Below are positions 50,854 through 63,371 of a stretch of DNA of 64,000 nt, piece after piece. This DNA is from Taiwanofungus camphoratus (taxonomy: Eukaryota; Basidiomycota; Agaricomycetes; Polyporales; Taiwanofungaceae): positions 1 through 64,000 of the forward strand of contig CP021225.1 in NCBI GenBank assembly GCA_003999685.1, written 5' to 3'. Position numbers and translations under genes: made by a program. Positions within the stretch are counted from its first letter, which is position 1; every line of letters starts with the position of its first letter. The notes under the pieces were generated by a model, which made no database searches, was not told where the DNA came from, and worked only from the letters and a program-made list of their open reading frames with translations.

Positions 50854-52832
50854 ATGGCATCCCCCACCGACCCCGCACTTACTCCTATGCTCCTCGCACT
50901 CCCCTCTTTCACCCCCTCTCTCGCTCTAGAGGTACGTTCCCCGCACCCAGCTTCCTCCATTGTCCTCACCTTCCACCCCAGGTCCTCCCCCTCGGCCTCA
51001 CCCTCCACAGACTCTTCATCCAGGCAGACGGAAAGGTGCGCACCCCCCATCCCATGTCTCGTCGTCTACTTACTCCCCCACTAGACACACGACATCCTCA
51101 TCGGCCCAGAGGCACCCGCAGGCCACCTCACCCAGAAATACACAAACACCATCATCGGCCGCTACGCCAACCGCGTCCCCGCTGGCACACACTCTCTCTC
51201 CCGAAACGGCCTCTCCTCATCCTTCACCGCTGCATCAAACGAGAGCCCTTCCGTCTCCCTCCACGGTGGCCTCACAGGATGGGACCTCGTTCCCTGGGAC
51301 CCCCTCCTCGACCCCACCACCTCCCAGCTCTTCACCCCCGCAGAGCTCACAACCCTCCAGCTCCGCGTTCCCGCAGCCTGCATCTTTGCCCGCGAGTCCC
51401 CTAGCGGCGAGGAGGGCTACCCCGGCCGCCTCCGCACAGAGGTCCTCGTCGGCCTCGTGTCCCCCCAGGGCCCGCCCCGCGACGATGAGTGGGCCCTTGG
51501 CAGCGTCCTCCTCGTATACCGTGCAAAGCTCCTCGACGACGACGCCGTCACCCCCATCAACCTCACCCAGGTGCGTCTGCGCGCGTTCTGCCCGGTGTGC
51601 CGTCGGCTGATGCGCCAGCGGCACAGCACTGGGGCTTCAACCTCGATGCGTCCCTCCAGCAGGGCCTCAGCGTCAAGGACCACAAGCTCACCATCAAGGT
51701 GCGTGTCTCCCTTCTCTCCCTTGCCACCTATCATCTCTTCCATATCCCATACGTTTACCCTCCTGCATCTTTTCCCCTCGTCCCTCTTCTCACCATTCCC
51801 TCCTCCCTTCCCATCGATTCCCTTGATCTCTCGATCTACGCTATGCCAATCTTGCGTCGCGACATTCTTGATCGGCGCTCAACACATGCCGTCACGCCCT
51901 CCCGTACCTCTTATCTTACAATCTATATTCGTACTACCTCCCACACCTTGTCCCTCTACCACTGACCCCGCTGCCCTCGCACAGGCCGACCACACGCTCG
52001 CACTCGGCCCCGATGCGCTCTCAACCGGCACGCTCGTACCCGTCGTGGGCACGCACCACGCGCACACCGAAAAGGCGACGCGCGCCATTGGCGAACGCTT
52101 CCCCGAGAACGGGTACGGTGCGTCGCCACCGTCCGTCGCGTGAGGGTCACAGTTGCAGTGCTGACCCCATCTCTCCTTTCCGCTCTATCCTACTCCCCTG
52201 CCGTCCTCTGCCTTTCCCCTCTCTCACCAGACGAGTTCTATCTCTTCGCACCTCGCCCCGCCACCGCGTCCAGCGCGCCCACGCGCCTCGCCGCAGCCGA
52301 GCTCACGCCCGAGACGGACCTCGTGCTGGCCGCGCTCGAGGACGCGTACGCGCCCGTCGAGCTCGCAGGCGCCGCGAGCGGGCTGCGGCTGAGCTTCAGC
52401 ACGAACCGTGCGTGTGTCTTCGTTCTGGCATGCGCTAGACCGGGCTGACGGCGTCTGTGTGTGTGCGCGGGCGCGCCCAGAGTCGGGCGTGCAGTTCTAC
52501 TCGAACAACTTTAGCGACCCCGCCAAGACCGCGCGCAAGAAGATCCACGGCGGGTCGGGCGCGGTGGGCGACGGGTACGACGCGGGGTGTACGTCCCCTT
52601 TCTTCTTCCTCCCGTTCTTGCATGCGCACTCACCCACCCCTCTTTTCCCTGCCATGCCGCCCGCACGTGCTCCGCAGCCGCGGCGTTCCTCGAGTTCCAC
52701 GAGCCGCTCGCAGCGTGGCTGCACCCCGAGACGCGCGGCGTGTCCGGCAGCGACACGCTGCTCGCGTCGGGCGAGGTGTACAACAACTTTGTGCGCATGG
52801 ACGTGTGGTACCGTAGCCCTGACGCGCTCTAG
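50854..52832 (+). CDS. Aldose 1-epimerase (galactose mutarotase)
   Basis: Multi-exon gene from ATG 50854 (MASPTDPALTPMLLALPSF) to TAG 52830-52832. Diagnostic segments: THDILIGPEA, NTIIGRYANRVPAG, SLHGGLTGWD (first active-site His region), HWGFNLDAS (the position of the usual NHxYFNL), GVQFYSNNF and the C-terminal FLEFHEPLAAW, GEVYNNFVRMDVWY. It interconverts alpha and beta anomers of galactose or glucose ahead of galactokinase in the Leloir pathway, in the cytosol. Coding DNA is very GC-rich in its last third. Galactokinase lies about 4 kb downstream on the same strand, so the two may act together. Confidence 0.85.
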
Positions 52833-53116
52833 GTCGGCGCGGGACTCGGATGGCACGGCTCGCGGGTCGTCGGGCCTTGTGTGTGCGGTGCCGAGAGGAG
52901 GATGGAACGGATGGAAGGACGGACGAGAACATGAGAAGGGGAAAGGAAAGAAGCACACGCGGTGCAGGCCATGCGGACAATACGTGTACTGGCAGTTCGA
53001 GATAATGTAACACAATCATCTAGCAAACTCACATTGAACGCACGCATGTTCGATTTCAGCTTGTTCGGCAGAGGGCTTAAGATTCAAATTGCAACTTATG
53101 TATGACTCCTTTCGAT

Positions 53117-53225
53117 GGCAAGATGGCCGAGCGGTCCAAGGCGTGTGACTCAAGCGAAAGCTTGCCTGCTTCTGCAGGTTTCTCATCTGGGTATCCAGGC
53201 GTGGGTTCAAATCCCACTCTTGTCA
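53117..53225 (+). tRNA. tRNA-Leu (CAA), intron-containing
   Basis: Acceptor stem GGCAAGA/TCTTGTC (one G-U), D-arm GCCGAGCGGTCCAAGGC, T-arm GTGGG-TTCAAAT-CCCAC and a long variable arm CTGG/CCAG are clear, so it is a class II tRNA. The anticodon loop CTCAAG gives CAA. An intron of about 26 nt containing two small hairpins follows, as in other fungal tRNA-Leu(CAA). One anticodon-stem pair looks mismatched (U-U). Confidence 0.75.
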
Positions 53226-53835
53226 CTTTTCCTCCTTCCGTAGCAGGATTGTTCTCACGTTGTGGGTGGTGTAGTGGTATGCTGACTGAGGCGAATATTG
53301 TTTTTGACTCACTCATTGACTTCAGAAAAGAAAGGAGTGTTACGCGCCCCACGTGATCGCGATAAGTGCACGCTGGTGGCGTCTTCTCTTGAATGCAGCT
53401 GACCCCGTTCTAGATGCAAGTGCTCATTCGCAGGCCATAGAGTGTATTTGCAGAGACCTAGGTCACGACCACAAAGGAAATTTTCTTACGTTTCTGCCAC
53501 CTGATTGGCCGATAACCGAGACCTAGGTCTCTGCAAGCACACTCTAATGTGTTGTGCCAGCTTCGCAAGAGCACGCAACAGCAGTGGCACACACAGGGGC
53601 GCCCTTATCACGCAGCCTGCCCCCGCAGCGGGGACATGGTGTAGGATAACACCATCGAAGAGCGCGATGAGGTGACGGCCGCCCCGGCGCGTCCGGTGAG
53701 CCCCATGTCTGAGATCGCATTCTGATCTCTAGTGCTATGTTCGATGATGCTCACTAATTGCGTCTGGCATGGATAAAAGACGCCAAGATAGGCAGCGCAG
53801 GCGCGAGGTCTCAACGACTCAATCACTGCCACACC
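53226..53835. other. Intergenic region with a MITE
   Basis: Between the tRNA and the dioxygenase gene. It holds a short inverted-repeat element (53440-53544) and a tRNA-like GGTGTAGTGGTA word near 53270 that does not complete a fold. Confidence 0.5.
53440..53544. mobile_element. 105-bp MITE with TA target duplication
   Basis: Terminal inverted repeats of about 25 bp (GAGTGT...GCAGAGACCTAGGTC and its reverse complement, two mismatches) enclose about 55 bp. TA flanks both ends (53438-53439, 53545-53546), the target choice of Tc1/mariner elements. Confidence 0.65.
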
Positions 53836-55537
53836 ATGCCCGTCCCCGCCCCAGAACTCGGTTCATTCAACTTCGTCCCCGAGACAAAGGTGCGTGCACG
53901 TCCATCCCGCTGCAGGGAGCTGCGCTTACACACCCGCGCCGAAGGAAAACCTCGACTGGGCGGACCTCGTCACGCTCGACTTTCGTCTGCTCGGCACGCC
54001 CGAGGGGAGGCAGCAGCTCGTGTCCACGTTCGTCAAGGCGTTCCGCGAGGACGGCTTCTTCTACGTCAAGAACTTCAACATCTCGCAGGAGCGCGTCAAC
54101 CGCCAGTTCGCGATCGGCAAGCGGTTCTACGACCTCCCGCTCGAGGAGAAGCTCAAGTATGTTCCGGAGGGACTCGGTACGTGCCCTTGTTGCCCTCTTA
54201 TTACGGTCATGTTCTGAACGCGCGTGTCAACAGACATCGGCTTCTTTAACGGTTATGTTCCAGCCGGTCGTAGAATGTATGGCGTCGTTGGCCCTTCGTG
54301 CTCACTTGAGTCTTACGTTATCAACTTCAGTTTAGATCAAGCGTCTGGTCTCAGGGATCGTGTCGAGGTCTACAATATCCCGAGTAATTGCACTCCTTCG
54401 AAATCTGTGTCCTAATCATTGACTCGAAATCAGAATTTAACGGTGACTTCAAACATGAGCACCCGCTTATCATCCAGGAAAATCTCGAGGAGATCGAGGA
54501 GTTCGCAAGGGTTGGTGAACTCGCTATCGCCGTTTCCCAGCATCTGATCATGGATCCGACATTCTCGTAGGCTCTTCACACCGAGGTCCTGAACCCTCTC
54601 CACGTCCTGCTCGCCCTCGCCCTAGAGCTTCCTGAGGATTATTTCATAAACATCCACAAATACGATGTGAAGAGCGAAGTGAGTGATGCTTCGCACTCGC
54701 CACTTGCTTGTGTTAAATGTTACCTGAATAGGACCACCTCCGCTACATGAAGTATTCCAAGTACACGCCAGAAGAGAATGTCAAGATCGGGAAGAAATGG
54801 GTCGAGGGTCACACCGGTATGTCAAATTACGATGTGTTGCGGGCGCCCCATTATCGGAGTGACCTGACGGTTTATGCTCTATGAGATCTTGGCTCCTTCA
54901 CACTTCTCTTCCGTCAACCCGTTGCTGCGCTTCAGATCAAGAACCACAAGACGGGCGAATGGAAGTGGGTGAAGCCCCAAGACGGCACGCTCACCGTCAA
55001 CACGTGCGACGCTTTGTCCTTCCTGACGGGCGGGTATGTGAGGAGCACGATTCACCGGTGCGTGTCTCTTTCTTCTCTTTCGCTACGGCGCTTTCTGAAC
55101 GAGGTCATGACACAGTGTCACCTCACCGCCCAAGGATCAGGAACACGTTGACAGACTCGGATTGCTTTATTTCGCACGGTATGGCCCTTTAGCGTCGAAC
55201 ATTCGGTCGTTGAACTAAAAGCGTATATCTCTTGAAAGCCCTAACAACGAGGTGTTGCTCTCGGCTATCAAGGAATCCCCTGTTCTTCAACGCGAAGGTT
55301 TTACCCAAAACCAATTCGAGGCGGAGGGCAACAAAGTTCCGACCATGGAAGGTTCGTCAGTCGCAGTCTTGACCCAGTCCAGCTGCATTCTTCTTACATA
55401 CTGCGCAACTCCTTTCCCAATCAGAGTGGACTTTTGCGAAGCAGAAATGGCAGCGCACGAAGAACATTGTGCGTGGCGATGTGCAGTACCAGACTGCCCA
55501 GATCCTCCCTGGCTGGAATGAGAAGGTGTACGCTTGA
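53836..55537 (+). CDS. 2-oxoglutarate/Fe(II) dioxygenase, isopenicillin N synthase-like
   Basis: Multi-exon gene from ATG 53836 (MPVPAPELGSFNFVPETK) to TGA 55535-55537. The N-terminal domain has VTLDFRLLGTPEGRQQLVSTFVKAFREDGFFYVKNF. The iron-binding HTD is split by an intron (GHT...DLGSFTLLFRQPVAALQIKNHKTGEWKWV); the distal His is in GGYVRSTIHRV. The C-terminal part has EWTFAKQKWQRTKNIVRG. The fold is that of isopenicillin N synthase and plant-type 2OG oxygenases. Its substrate is unknown, and no other biosynthetic genes lie beside it. Confidence 0.82.
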
Positions 55538-56897
55538 TGTCAGGTTTCAGGCTCGGATGACAATTGATCATGTAAAGTGAAATGTATTGGTACTTGTGCA
55601 AAATGGATAGAGTGCAGTGTTTTGCAGCCACTCTCAATTCTATCATATGACTATCTGTTTTAGGTCACCGAGGGAATCCAGCAACACAGCAGCCTGGGCA
55701 ATCGGGAGGTCATGTCGGCTCGAATTTCGCTAGTGCTCCAAGTCGGGACATCTACAACCATCATGCATGAGTACTACTACTACTACTAGAGCCCGAGTGG
55801 TGATACGATGCTCCTTCCGAACTTCGATTGTCCTTCCTAGCTTGCCGTTAAATCCTTTCAAACATGTCAAGAAAGGAGCCCCTAAGTAGTACATAGCATA
55901 ACTCGAAGTAAGGTACATACCGGCGGCTCCGAATCGATGAACCTAGAGGATCTTATCACACTTTTTATCTTATCCTATCAACCTCACCTCCTCCCTGTAC
56001 GGTCGCCGAGGAGCGTGGGGGCTTCATGGGCGCGCCTATTTCAATCATTATCTGACTACTTATCTGAGGCTTTCCCATCTATCCCTCGACATTTGTATAG
56101 TATCTACAACACAAGCTATGTTTTCTCGGCCCTTCTGTTTTTTTTTCCCTTAGAGCACTTGAACTTATACGATTTCCAGTAGGTTACAAAGCGGGCAGCC
56201 ACCGTATGACTTAATCAGGCTAGCGTGGCAGAGGTTCTCGGCAGAAGCCGAATAACTACTGCCCTCCCCAGTGACGCGCTCATCGTTGCAAACGATGAGC
56301 GACACTTGATGGCTTGTCAGAACAGGACTATGTTATTAAAGTAGTCTATTTTTTGCTACATCACAGAAATATATTAAATGATTATAACGATAACAAAAAG
56401 GTATCTCCTCATATGCGCACTGTCGACCTCACCGCTGCAAACGACGAGCGGGCGACAGAGGATGACCGCTGCAGTAAAGGCCGGCGGCAACAAAAGCGGG
56501 ACTTGCCAAATTAGGCTCAGAGGGCGAGACTGAGGCACAGGTTCCGGACTCTGGAGCTCTGATTTTTGATCCAGGATTCTGGATTTAGACCTGGCGCTCC
56601 TCGGCGACCGTGATGCGTCAAAGTTCCATCCCGTCTGAGCGTATGGATTCTCTGGCGTGTGGGCTTGTTCAGCAAAGAATATCAGGCTAATTTATCTCCG
56701 GTGCGAGTGCATATGGCGGGATGGTTGGATACGGAAGAGCTCACCGGCGGGAGCGAGATTGAACGAGACTGCTGTGATGTTTTTCCCCGGCCCGGACTCG
56801 GACGAGCCTCTCTCTTTCTCGTCCGGATGGACTTCAAGTCTTTCTAGCCTCGCCATATAATCGTCTGCGACCGCCATCTAGCGTTTTCATCATCGCC
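55538..56897. other. Intergenic region, 1.36 kb
   Basis: Contains a short TACTAC microsatellite near 55770-55787 and AT-rich DNA. It ends with the promoter of the galactokinase gene. No gene recognised. Confidence 0.5.
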
Positions 56898-59347
56898 ATG
56901 GCCGCACAGCTTCCAATCCCCATCTACACGTCTCTCAACGATGTTCACACCGACGTCGAGACGGCCGCGGTACAATCGTGAGTGTTTTCAATTCGATCTT
57001 CCGCCTCTTGCTCACCGGAACCGCCATCGGATCAGTGTAAGATGGAACGCACTGACGGACGAGTTTGAGAGACGCTTTGGCAGAAAGCCAGCCTTCATCG
57101 CTCGGGCGCCTGGCAGAGTAAAGTGCGTCCAAATCTTGTTTATCCCCACTTCTCTTCTCGACCCCTTGACTCCCTCATCCCAGTCTCATCGGAGAGCACA
57201 TTGACTATGCTCTTTTTGGCGTATTCCCGGCAGCCGTCGAGCGTGACATCCTGATCGCCTGTGCTCCCTCTACATCCACCTCTGAATCCTCGCATCCCGG
57301 CAGCGTCAACGCCGCAAATCTCGACCCTCGTTATGGCCCGCAGAGCTTTACACCAATGTTGAAGGCTCCTCCAGTCCCCTCGCAGCAGGAGGAACATGAA
57401 GCTGCGAGCGCTGTGCATGCCGAGAGCTGGTACCTTGATATCAACAAGAAGGAGCTCAGATGGGAGAGCTATGTCAAGGCCGGGTATTTTGTACGTCCTC
57501 TGACTTCGTCGTTGTACACAATTATTGCCCCCTATGACCCACGAGTGCCGTAATAATGGCTCACGCATCGATTCTACAGGGCGTCTTGAACCGTTTCTTC
57601 CCCTCGTCCGGAACCTTGCAATCCGCAGATATCCGACCAGTGCCTGTAGATCTTCTCGTCACTGGATCCGTTCCCGCAGGGTCCGGTCTGTCTTCGAGGT
57701 ACGCTCTCAAACCTGCTTTTCCTGATCGAGGACTGATCGGAAATCGTTCCCCAGCGCCGCAATGGTCGTTGCTTCGACTCTAGCGTTCCTCGCAGTGAAC
57801 GACAAACTATCGGGACTGACGAAAGGCCAGCTCGTGGAGATGGCGATGGAGAACGAGAAACGCGTTGGTACGTTTGGAAACTTCACGTTCGCCTGGTCAC
57901 TCGACCTAAGCCAACATCCATCCATGGTCTGACAGGCGTGAACAGCGGTGGGTAAGTGTATGCGTCACTAATTAAACCCAAATCCTTCTCATGAAATTCA
58001 TGCAGCATGGACCAAGCCGCGTCTGTGATCGCGACCCCCCACTCAGCCCTGTACATCACGTTTTTCCCCTCGCTCTCCGCCGAACCCATTCCGCTCCCCA
58101 CTCCTCGCACCATCCCGCGTGCCGTCTTCGTTTGCGCCAACTCCCTTGTTGTCAGTGACAAAGCTGTCGGTGCGTTCTATTCCACTGATCTCCTGAATAT
58201 GTCTCCCATTTCCTCACAACCCTCATGAGCTACTGGAACGTGTTCTCGTCCCCTTCCGTCCTCCCGCAATCCAGCTCTCATTCACTGACTAATTTCCTCC
58301 ATCTCAGGTGCGAGGACGCGTTATAACCTGCGTGTGGTCGAGACGCTCGTTGGCGCCCGCGTCCTCGCACGCCGCCTCGGACTGACGCTTTCCCCACATG
58401 AACGTCCAACTCTCCGCGAGGTATTCGGGCGCTGGCTCGGAGTCGCCGAGACGAAGGGTGGGCCAGCGACGCTCGACGTGGCGGCGCTGCGCGCAGGGCT
58501 CGAGCGCATCCTGCCAGAGGTGGAGAAACTAAAGCCGGGAAAAGCAGACGGCCAAGAGGGCGTGACTCTCCAGGAGATGGTGGAATGGAGCGGACTGGAT
58601 GAAAGGCAGTTCAAGGAACTGTACTTGTCATGGGTGGACGGTATGTCCTGCATCGGCTGCTTCCGCAGACAGTCGTCACTGAATGCCCTTCCTCCTTTCC
58701 CCTTTCCTCGATCTTGTCCTTCCTAAATGTGAAATGTTTTAACGGCCGAATTGTGCAGTCGAGGCGACGCACTTCCAGCTATACAAGCGCGCTAAGCATG
58801 TCTTCTCCGAAGCTCTGCGCGTCCTCCAATTCCGCGACGTCTGCCTCCGGGCGGCATCCTCCGCATCGGCGACGCTTCCAGAGACTACTCTTGGGGAGCT
58901 TGGTGCCCTCATGAACGCTTCACAGGCCAGCTGCGCAGAAGTGTTTGAGTGCTCGTGTCCCGAACTGCAAGAACTCACTCGTCTCGCTCGAGAGGCGGGC
59001 GCGTACGGGAGCAGATTAACAGGTATGTCGCCAGCGAGCTTTCATTTTTTGTATTTGTCTCTGTTGTTCGGCATATTCACTATCTGTATCGGACTGCAGG
59101 TGCGGGTTGGGGTGGCTGCACCGTATCGCTAGTGGCCGAAGACGCGGTTGACGCGTTTATCAGCAAGATCAAGGCGGCATATACCCCATACAGGAATTTG
59201 GAAGGCGATGCGCTGCGTGAGGTCATTTTCGCAACAAAGCCAAGTAGCGGGGCGTGTGGTGAGTTGATTTGGTCTTTGTGTTGGCATCTTACCCGTGCTT
59301 CATCAGCTGACATCCTTGGTTGTGATCCAGTGTACAAGTTTGAATGA
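56898..59347 (+). CDS. GAL1: Galactokinase
   Basis: Multi-exon gene from ATG 56898 (MAAQLPIPIYTSLNDVHTDV) to TGA 59345-59347. It contains the galactokinase signature split by an intron (ARAPGRV / NLIGEHIDYALFG), the ATP-binding loop GSVPAGSGLSS / SAAMVVAS, the catalytic Asp segment GGMDQAASV and the C-terminal GAGWGGCTVSLV. It phosphorylates galactose at C1 using ATP in the cytosol, the first committed step of the Leloir pathway. Introns are 50-90 nt. GAL7 and GAL10 are not in the window. Confidence 0.92.
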
Positions 59348-60312
59348 GCAATACGAGGAGAGCGCAGCAGTCTCTTCTTGACAGGACTTGATAATGAATA
59401 GAACAACTGGTCAAGATGTATGTTAGCAGATAGGAAACCTAAAGAGGCAATTTGTATTTCATTGCTTCCGTTTTCAGTTGTGGTTCACGACGGCAGGTCA
59501 TTAAATCATTTTTGACTATATCCTCGGATTCAGATTACTTCATGATAGCTCTTTAACAGGTGCCGTATGAACCAGTAGGTTCCCTTTCAATTCGATGCTG
59601 ATAACATTTGTGCCTCATTGGGCATGCAGTTGACACCGTTGGTTCGACAGGCTTCTGGGCATGTGAGATTCGAGCCACTCCCAAAATACAGCAACGGAAG
59701 TCTTTACAATACCATCTGTCACCACAGCGATGGCGCACAAGCTTATACATCAAACCAGTAATAAAACTTGGGAGAGCAACCTAGTCTTAGTCCCAGAAGA
59801 GTACTGTCAATCAAACCTTGACACCCTTTTCTTTCCATTTTTACACCATGATAACGTCATCATCTGTTAACTCGATATCTAGCTTTCCGATATAAATGAG
59901 AGTGTGGGTAACCCTGTTCACTTCTCATTAGTGCGTAACAGATCTCATTCTTTGAGGTCCGCGACCATGCGATTCGGTCGCTCATTTTCTCCAAATGATA
60001 GCGCCAACCTCATACTAAAATTGAAGGCAAGGTGCCTAAGGCTATCTTTTCAATCAGTACCTTATACTCCATGGCTGGAGATCATCACGTTCCAAATAAA
60101 GACAAGTGGCAAATACAAGTTATGCAGGAGCAACCTTTCGGCACATTTTCTTCAAGACAACGCCCGATCCTTTCACGGCTGTTGATCCCTTGAACCAACC
60201 CTCTGCGGACCGACATGTTCGTCAATGTGGACTTCTTGCAAATACACGTAGCAATTTCTAAATCCATATGGTTACAGTACTCCATGACTGAACGCCGATC
60301 AGGGATCCCTCC
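59348..60312. other. Intergenic region between convergent genes
   Basis: Lies between the 3' ends of galactokinase (+) and the MFS transporter (-). AT-rich; no gene recognised. Confidence 0.5.
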
Positions 60313-63300
60313 TCAGGTCTGTTCCAGCGTCATAACATCAATGTCCCCTTTCCCCACCTTATTCTCAAAGTCAACACCCTTGCCCTCCGTTTCTAGCTTC
60401 TCGTCATCGAGATCCTCGCTCGCTGAATCTTGTGCTTGCGAAGATGCCTTGTTCCGTGCATCACGGCCTTGCAGGAAGCGAATAAGGATAGCGACGCAGA
60501 CTGATCGTCCAATACGTGATCAACAAAGAGCCAAACAAAGTTAGAGAGTCGATGACACATCCTCGGAGTAGTTGAGAACGTACTCATGGCAAAGTTGATG
60601 CCTGCGGTAGCTACGTTCCCTTTGAAGACACTGCCGGAGAAGAGCAGTTTAGTCATTGAAGACGGACGATCAGTGAATTCAACATACCGCGGCTGTTCAA
60701 CCTGAGGAAATATAACACTAGTTACGACGACGTCCTTCAGTACCAGAGAGAGCTTCATAGGAAGAACGAAGTCCCTACAGGGGTAACCAGGCCTGCACCG
60801 AATATGCAAACGTGTTACAACTCGCAACCACAAATGACCGCTCTACATACAGGATAAGTACAATGTGACAGTCAGAAAACGCGTCATGCTTACTCTCGTT
60901 GTCATCACCAGTCAATTCGTTCGCCCAAGCAAGAATCAAGCCAGAAAGTCCGCCCGAAACCAAACTCTGCATTAGGGCGCTATGTAAGTCGTTAGGTGAA
61001 GTCATTGATAGGGCGCCTCACTAAATAATAGAACGCCCAGCGTCTGGAGACACAGCGCACATAAAATTAGACAGGCCTTGGCAGTGTATGTGTGATTGAC
61101 ATCGCCTACTGACCTTGCTATGTGTGAATATACCGGTGTGGCAGCTAGCACGATACATACAATCATGTTCAACGTCTGGAGAGGGAATCTCATGTCAGAC
61201 AGACTTGAACTGTCTACATCGTAAGCTACCCGAGACCGAGAACACTCACGCCAGCGAAAATCATAGGTGGCCATCGCGCTTTAACGGCATCTGACCACCA
61301 AGCATATATTAACGCTATTCGCATCCGCATTCAAGTGCCCGTCAACAAGCGCTGTTCCTATAGTCATGCAACGAGCATTGTACTGACTTGTGACGACTTG
61401 CACGGCGTTCTGGCCAAGGGGATAAGTGTTGATTTGGCCGACAGTGTAAACTTGATGCCCAGGCTTGTTGAAACTCTTAAACCTGAACACGCCAGTCACA
61501 CGTATCGAACACGCATCTTTCAGTTTTGAGGAAACAGGGGTGACTTACCAGAAGATCATAGATGTTGAAGGACCAGCGCCGTTGTTGAACTTTGGGTGGC
61601 AATGAAAATGTCGCATCGCCCGATCAGCTTTGTCTTTAACAGCCAGGAGATGACACACCAAGACATATACTGTGAACATGATAAATTAACTTTATGATCA
61701 CTACCATGAAATTGTAACCACCTACACAAGGTCAACAGATACAGATGCCAGGTCTTGAAGAATCCGATGACCTAATCCAGGGCATTCGTCAGCAAGACTT
61801 TCATGGTGGTTGGGCTGGAGAGCACTATGCCAATATCTGATGAAAAGCACCTTTTTCTTGGTAAAACGAGCGGGAGGCCTTCTTCCTACCTCCTCCATTC
61901 TACGTTTCCCCATCTCAATTTGTGCCTTAGAGTAGAACATGGAGGGCGGCGTGTTGGTCGGAAGATCTGCGTAAGCCCCACAATGAAATCAAATTTTGCC
62001 AAGATGTACCCAAAGTTCGTTAACGATCAGTGTCACTAGCCGACCTTGGACTATCAGAAGATCTACCGGGCATGATAAGGAATCCAAGAACCGCGATAGG
62101 CAAGGTAATGATGCCGTCAATTATGAACAGCCCTGCAATTCAAGATACATGACTTCTGAATACCTGACATCATTCCCGACACACATACATTTCCAACCGG
62201 CGAGGCCGTGAACGCCATTCAAGCCATTATAAGCACCCTAGACGAAGACGTGAAACATCGAGTTATAAACATATAAGGGGAAGACATACAGTCTGCAGGA
62301 AACCACTGAACATAGGTCCTAACGCGCTCGCGGTCTGTGTGAAGTCGAAAATATCATTTTCAGTAGAAGCAAACGCTGCTGACGAAAAGACTTCACATGA
62401 AAGATGCACGCTCTCTTGCCTAGCTCATCAGGTTTGTACCAGCTACCGATCACGTATTGAATTGCGGGATAGAACGTCGACTCGGCGAGACCTGCGCTAG
62501 TCACATGGGGTTAACTCCTATGATTGTCGATGCAATGACATGACGCTGACCAACAAGGAATCTGATAGCGATGAGATCTCTGTAACTCTTTGATGCCGCA
62601 AGGGTCATTGTAAGGGCGCTCCAGATGATTTCCATCAGTGGGATCTGACCGTAAGAACTTGTTAAAATCAACGGGCACGCACGATGTATTGTGCACAAAC
62701 CCAAAGAGAAGGACGAATCCTCGTCAACAATAGACTAAGATTTCCGAGCTTCAGGAAAGATCAATGAGGAGTGAACGGAATCGCACTTTGAAGGGATCTG
62801 GCCAATAACATATCCACATGTCCAAGCCGTTGTGATGTAATTCAACTGGTTTCCATGTCTTGCGTGTAGTGAGTCAGTAGCCCAAATAATGAAAATGGTG
62901 ATCATTTACAAGCCGAGGCTACACGATGTCATCAGCATCCTGTATAAGTTTTCCACTGGCTTAAACTCACTCTTCTTGCATTCCAGAGACGTAAGCATTC
63001 TGTTGCTAGATCAATCAGTGTCCCGAGTATAGAAGAAGCATGTGCCTACTGTAACATTCTGCTGGTCTAAATACGTATATTTCGACATCATCAATGAGCA
63101 AGTTCACGCATAGTAACAAATTTGAACTTATTTGCTGAAATACGAGAGCGCAGCGTAGGTGAGAAGACAAGCATCAAGCTTTGCTAGAAATCTGCGCTCT
63201 TCAGGTGGCTTGTCCCACGTATCCCTTTGGGGAGATCAGTCAAGTCGATGTCCACATTACAACAACGTACCAGATATAGCTTCTCAAGGGCCGAGGTTTC

Positions 63301-63371
63301 CCTTCGTGCTTCTCGGCGGCTAGGTCAGTGCGAATCCTGGAACGCTTGGAACAAGCCAGGGAGCCAAGCAT
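60313..63371 (-). CDS. MFS transporter, Dal5/anion:cation symporter type
   Basis: Gene with many introns from about ATG 63371 to TGA 60313-60315. Exons read by eye include the N-terminal WDKPPEERRFLAKLDACLL and YLDQQNVT, MEIIWSALTMTLAASKSYRDL, LAESTFYPAIQYVIGSWYKPDELGKRACIFH, KAQIEMGKRRMEEVGRRPPA, LSGLILAWANELTGDD and NTFAYSVQAWLPL, and a C-terminal tail CVAILIRFLQGRDARNKAS. This is the pattern of fungal allantoate/pantothenate-type permeases of the plasma membrane, twelve membrane helices expected. The substrate is unknown. The start and several splice sites are tentative. Confidence 0.75.

Noticed and set aside
53262-53330. Second tRNA-like segment (GGTGTAGTGGTA) after tRNA-Leu.
   Set aside because: It resembles the D-arm of a Gly/Glu-type tRNA, but no anticodon or T-arm completes the fold.
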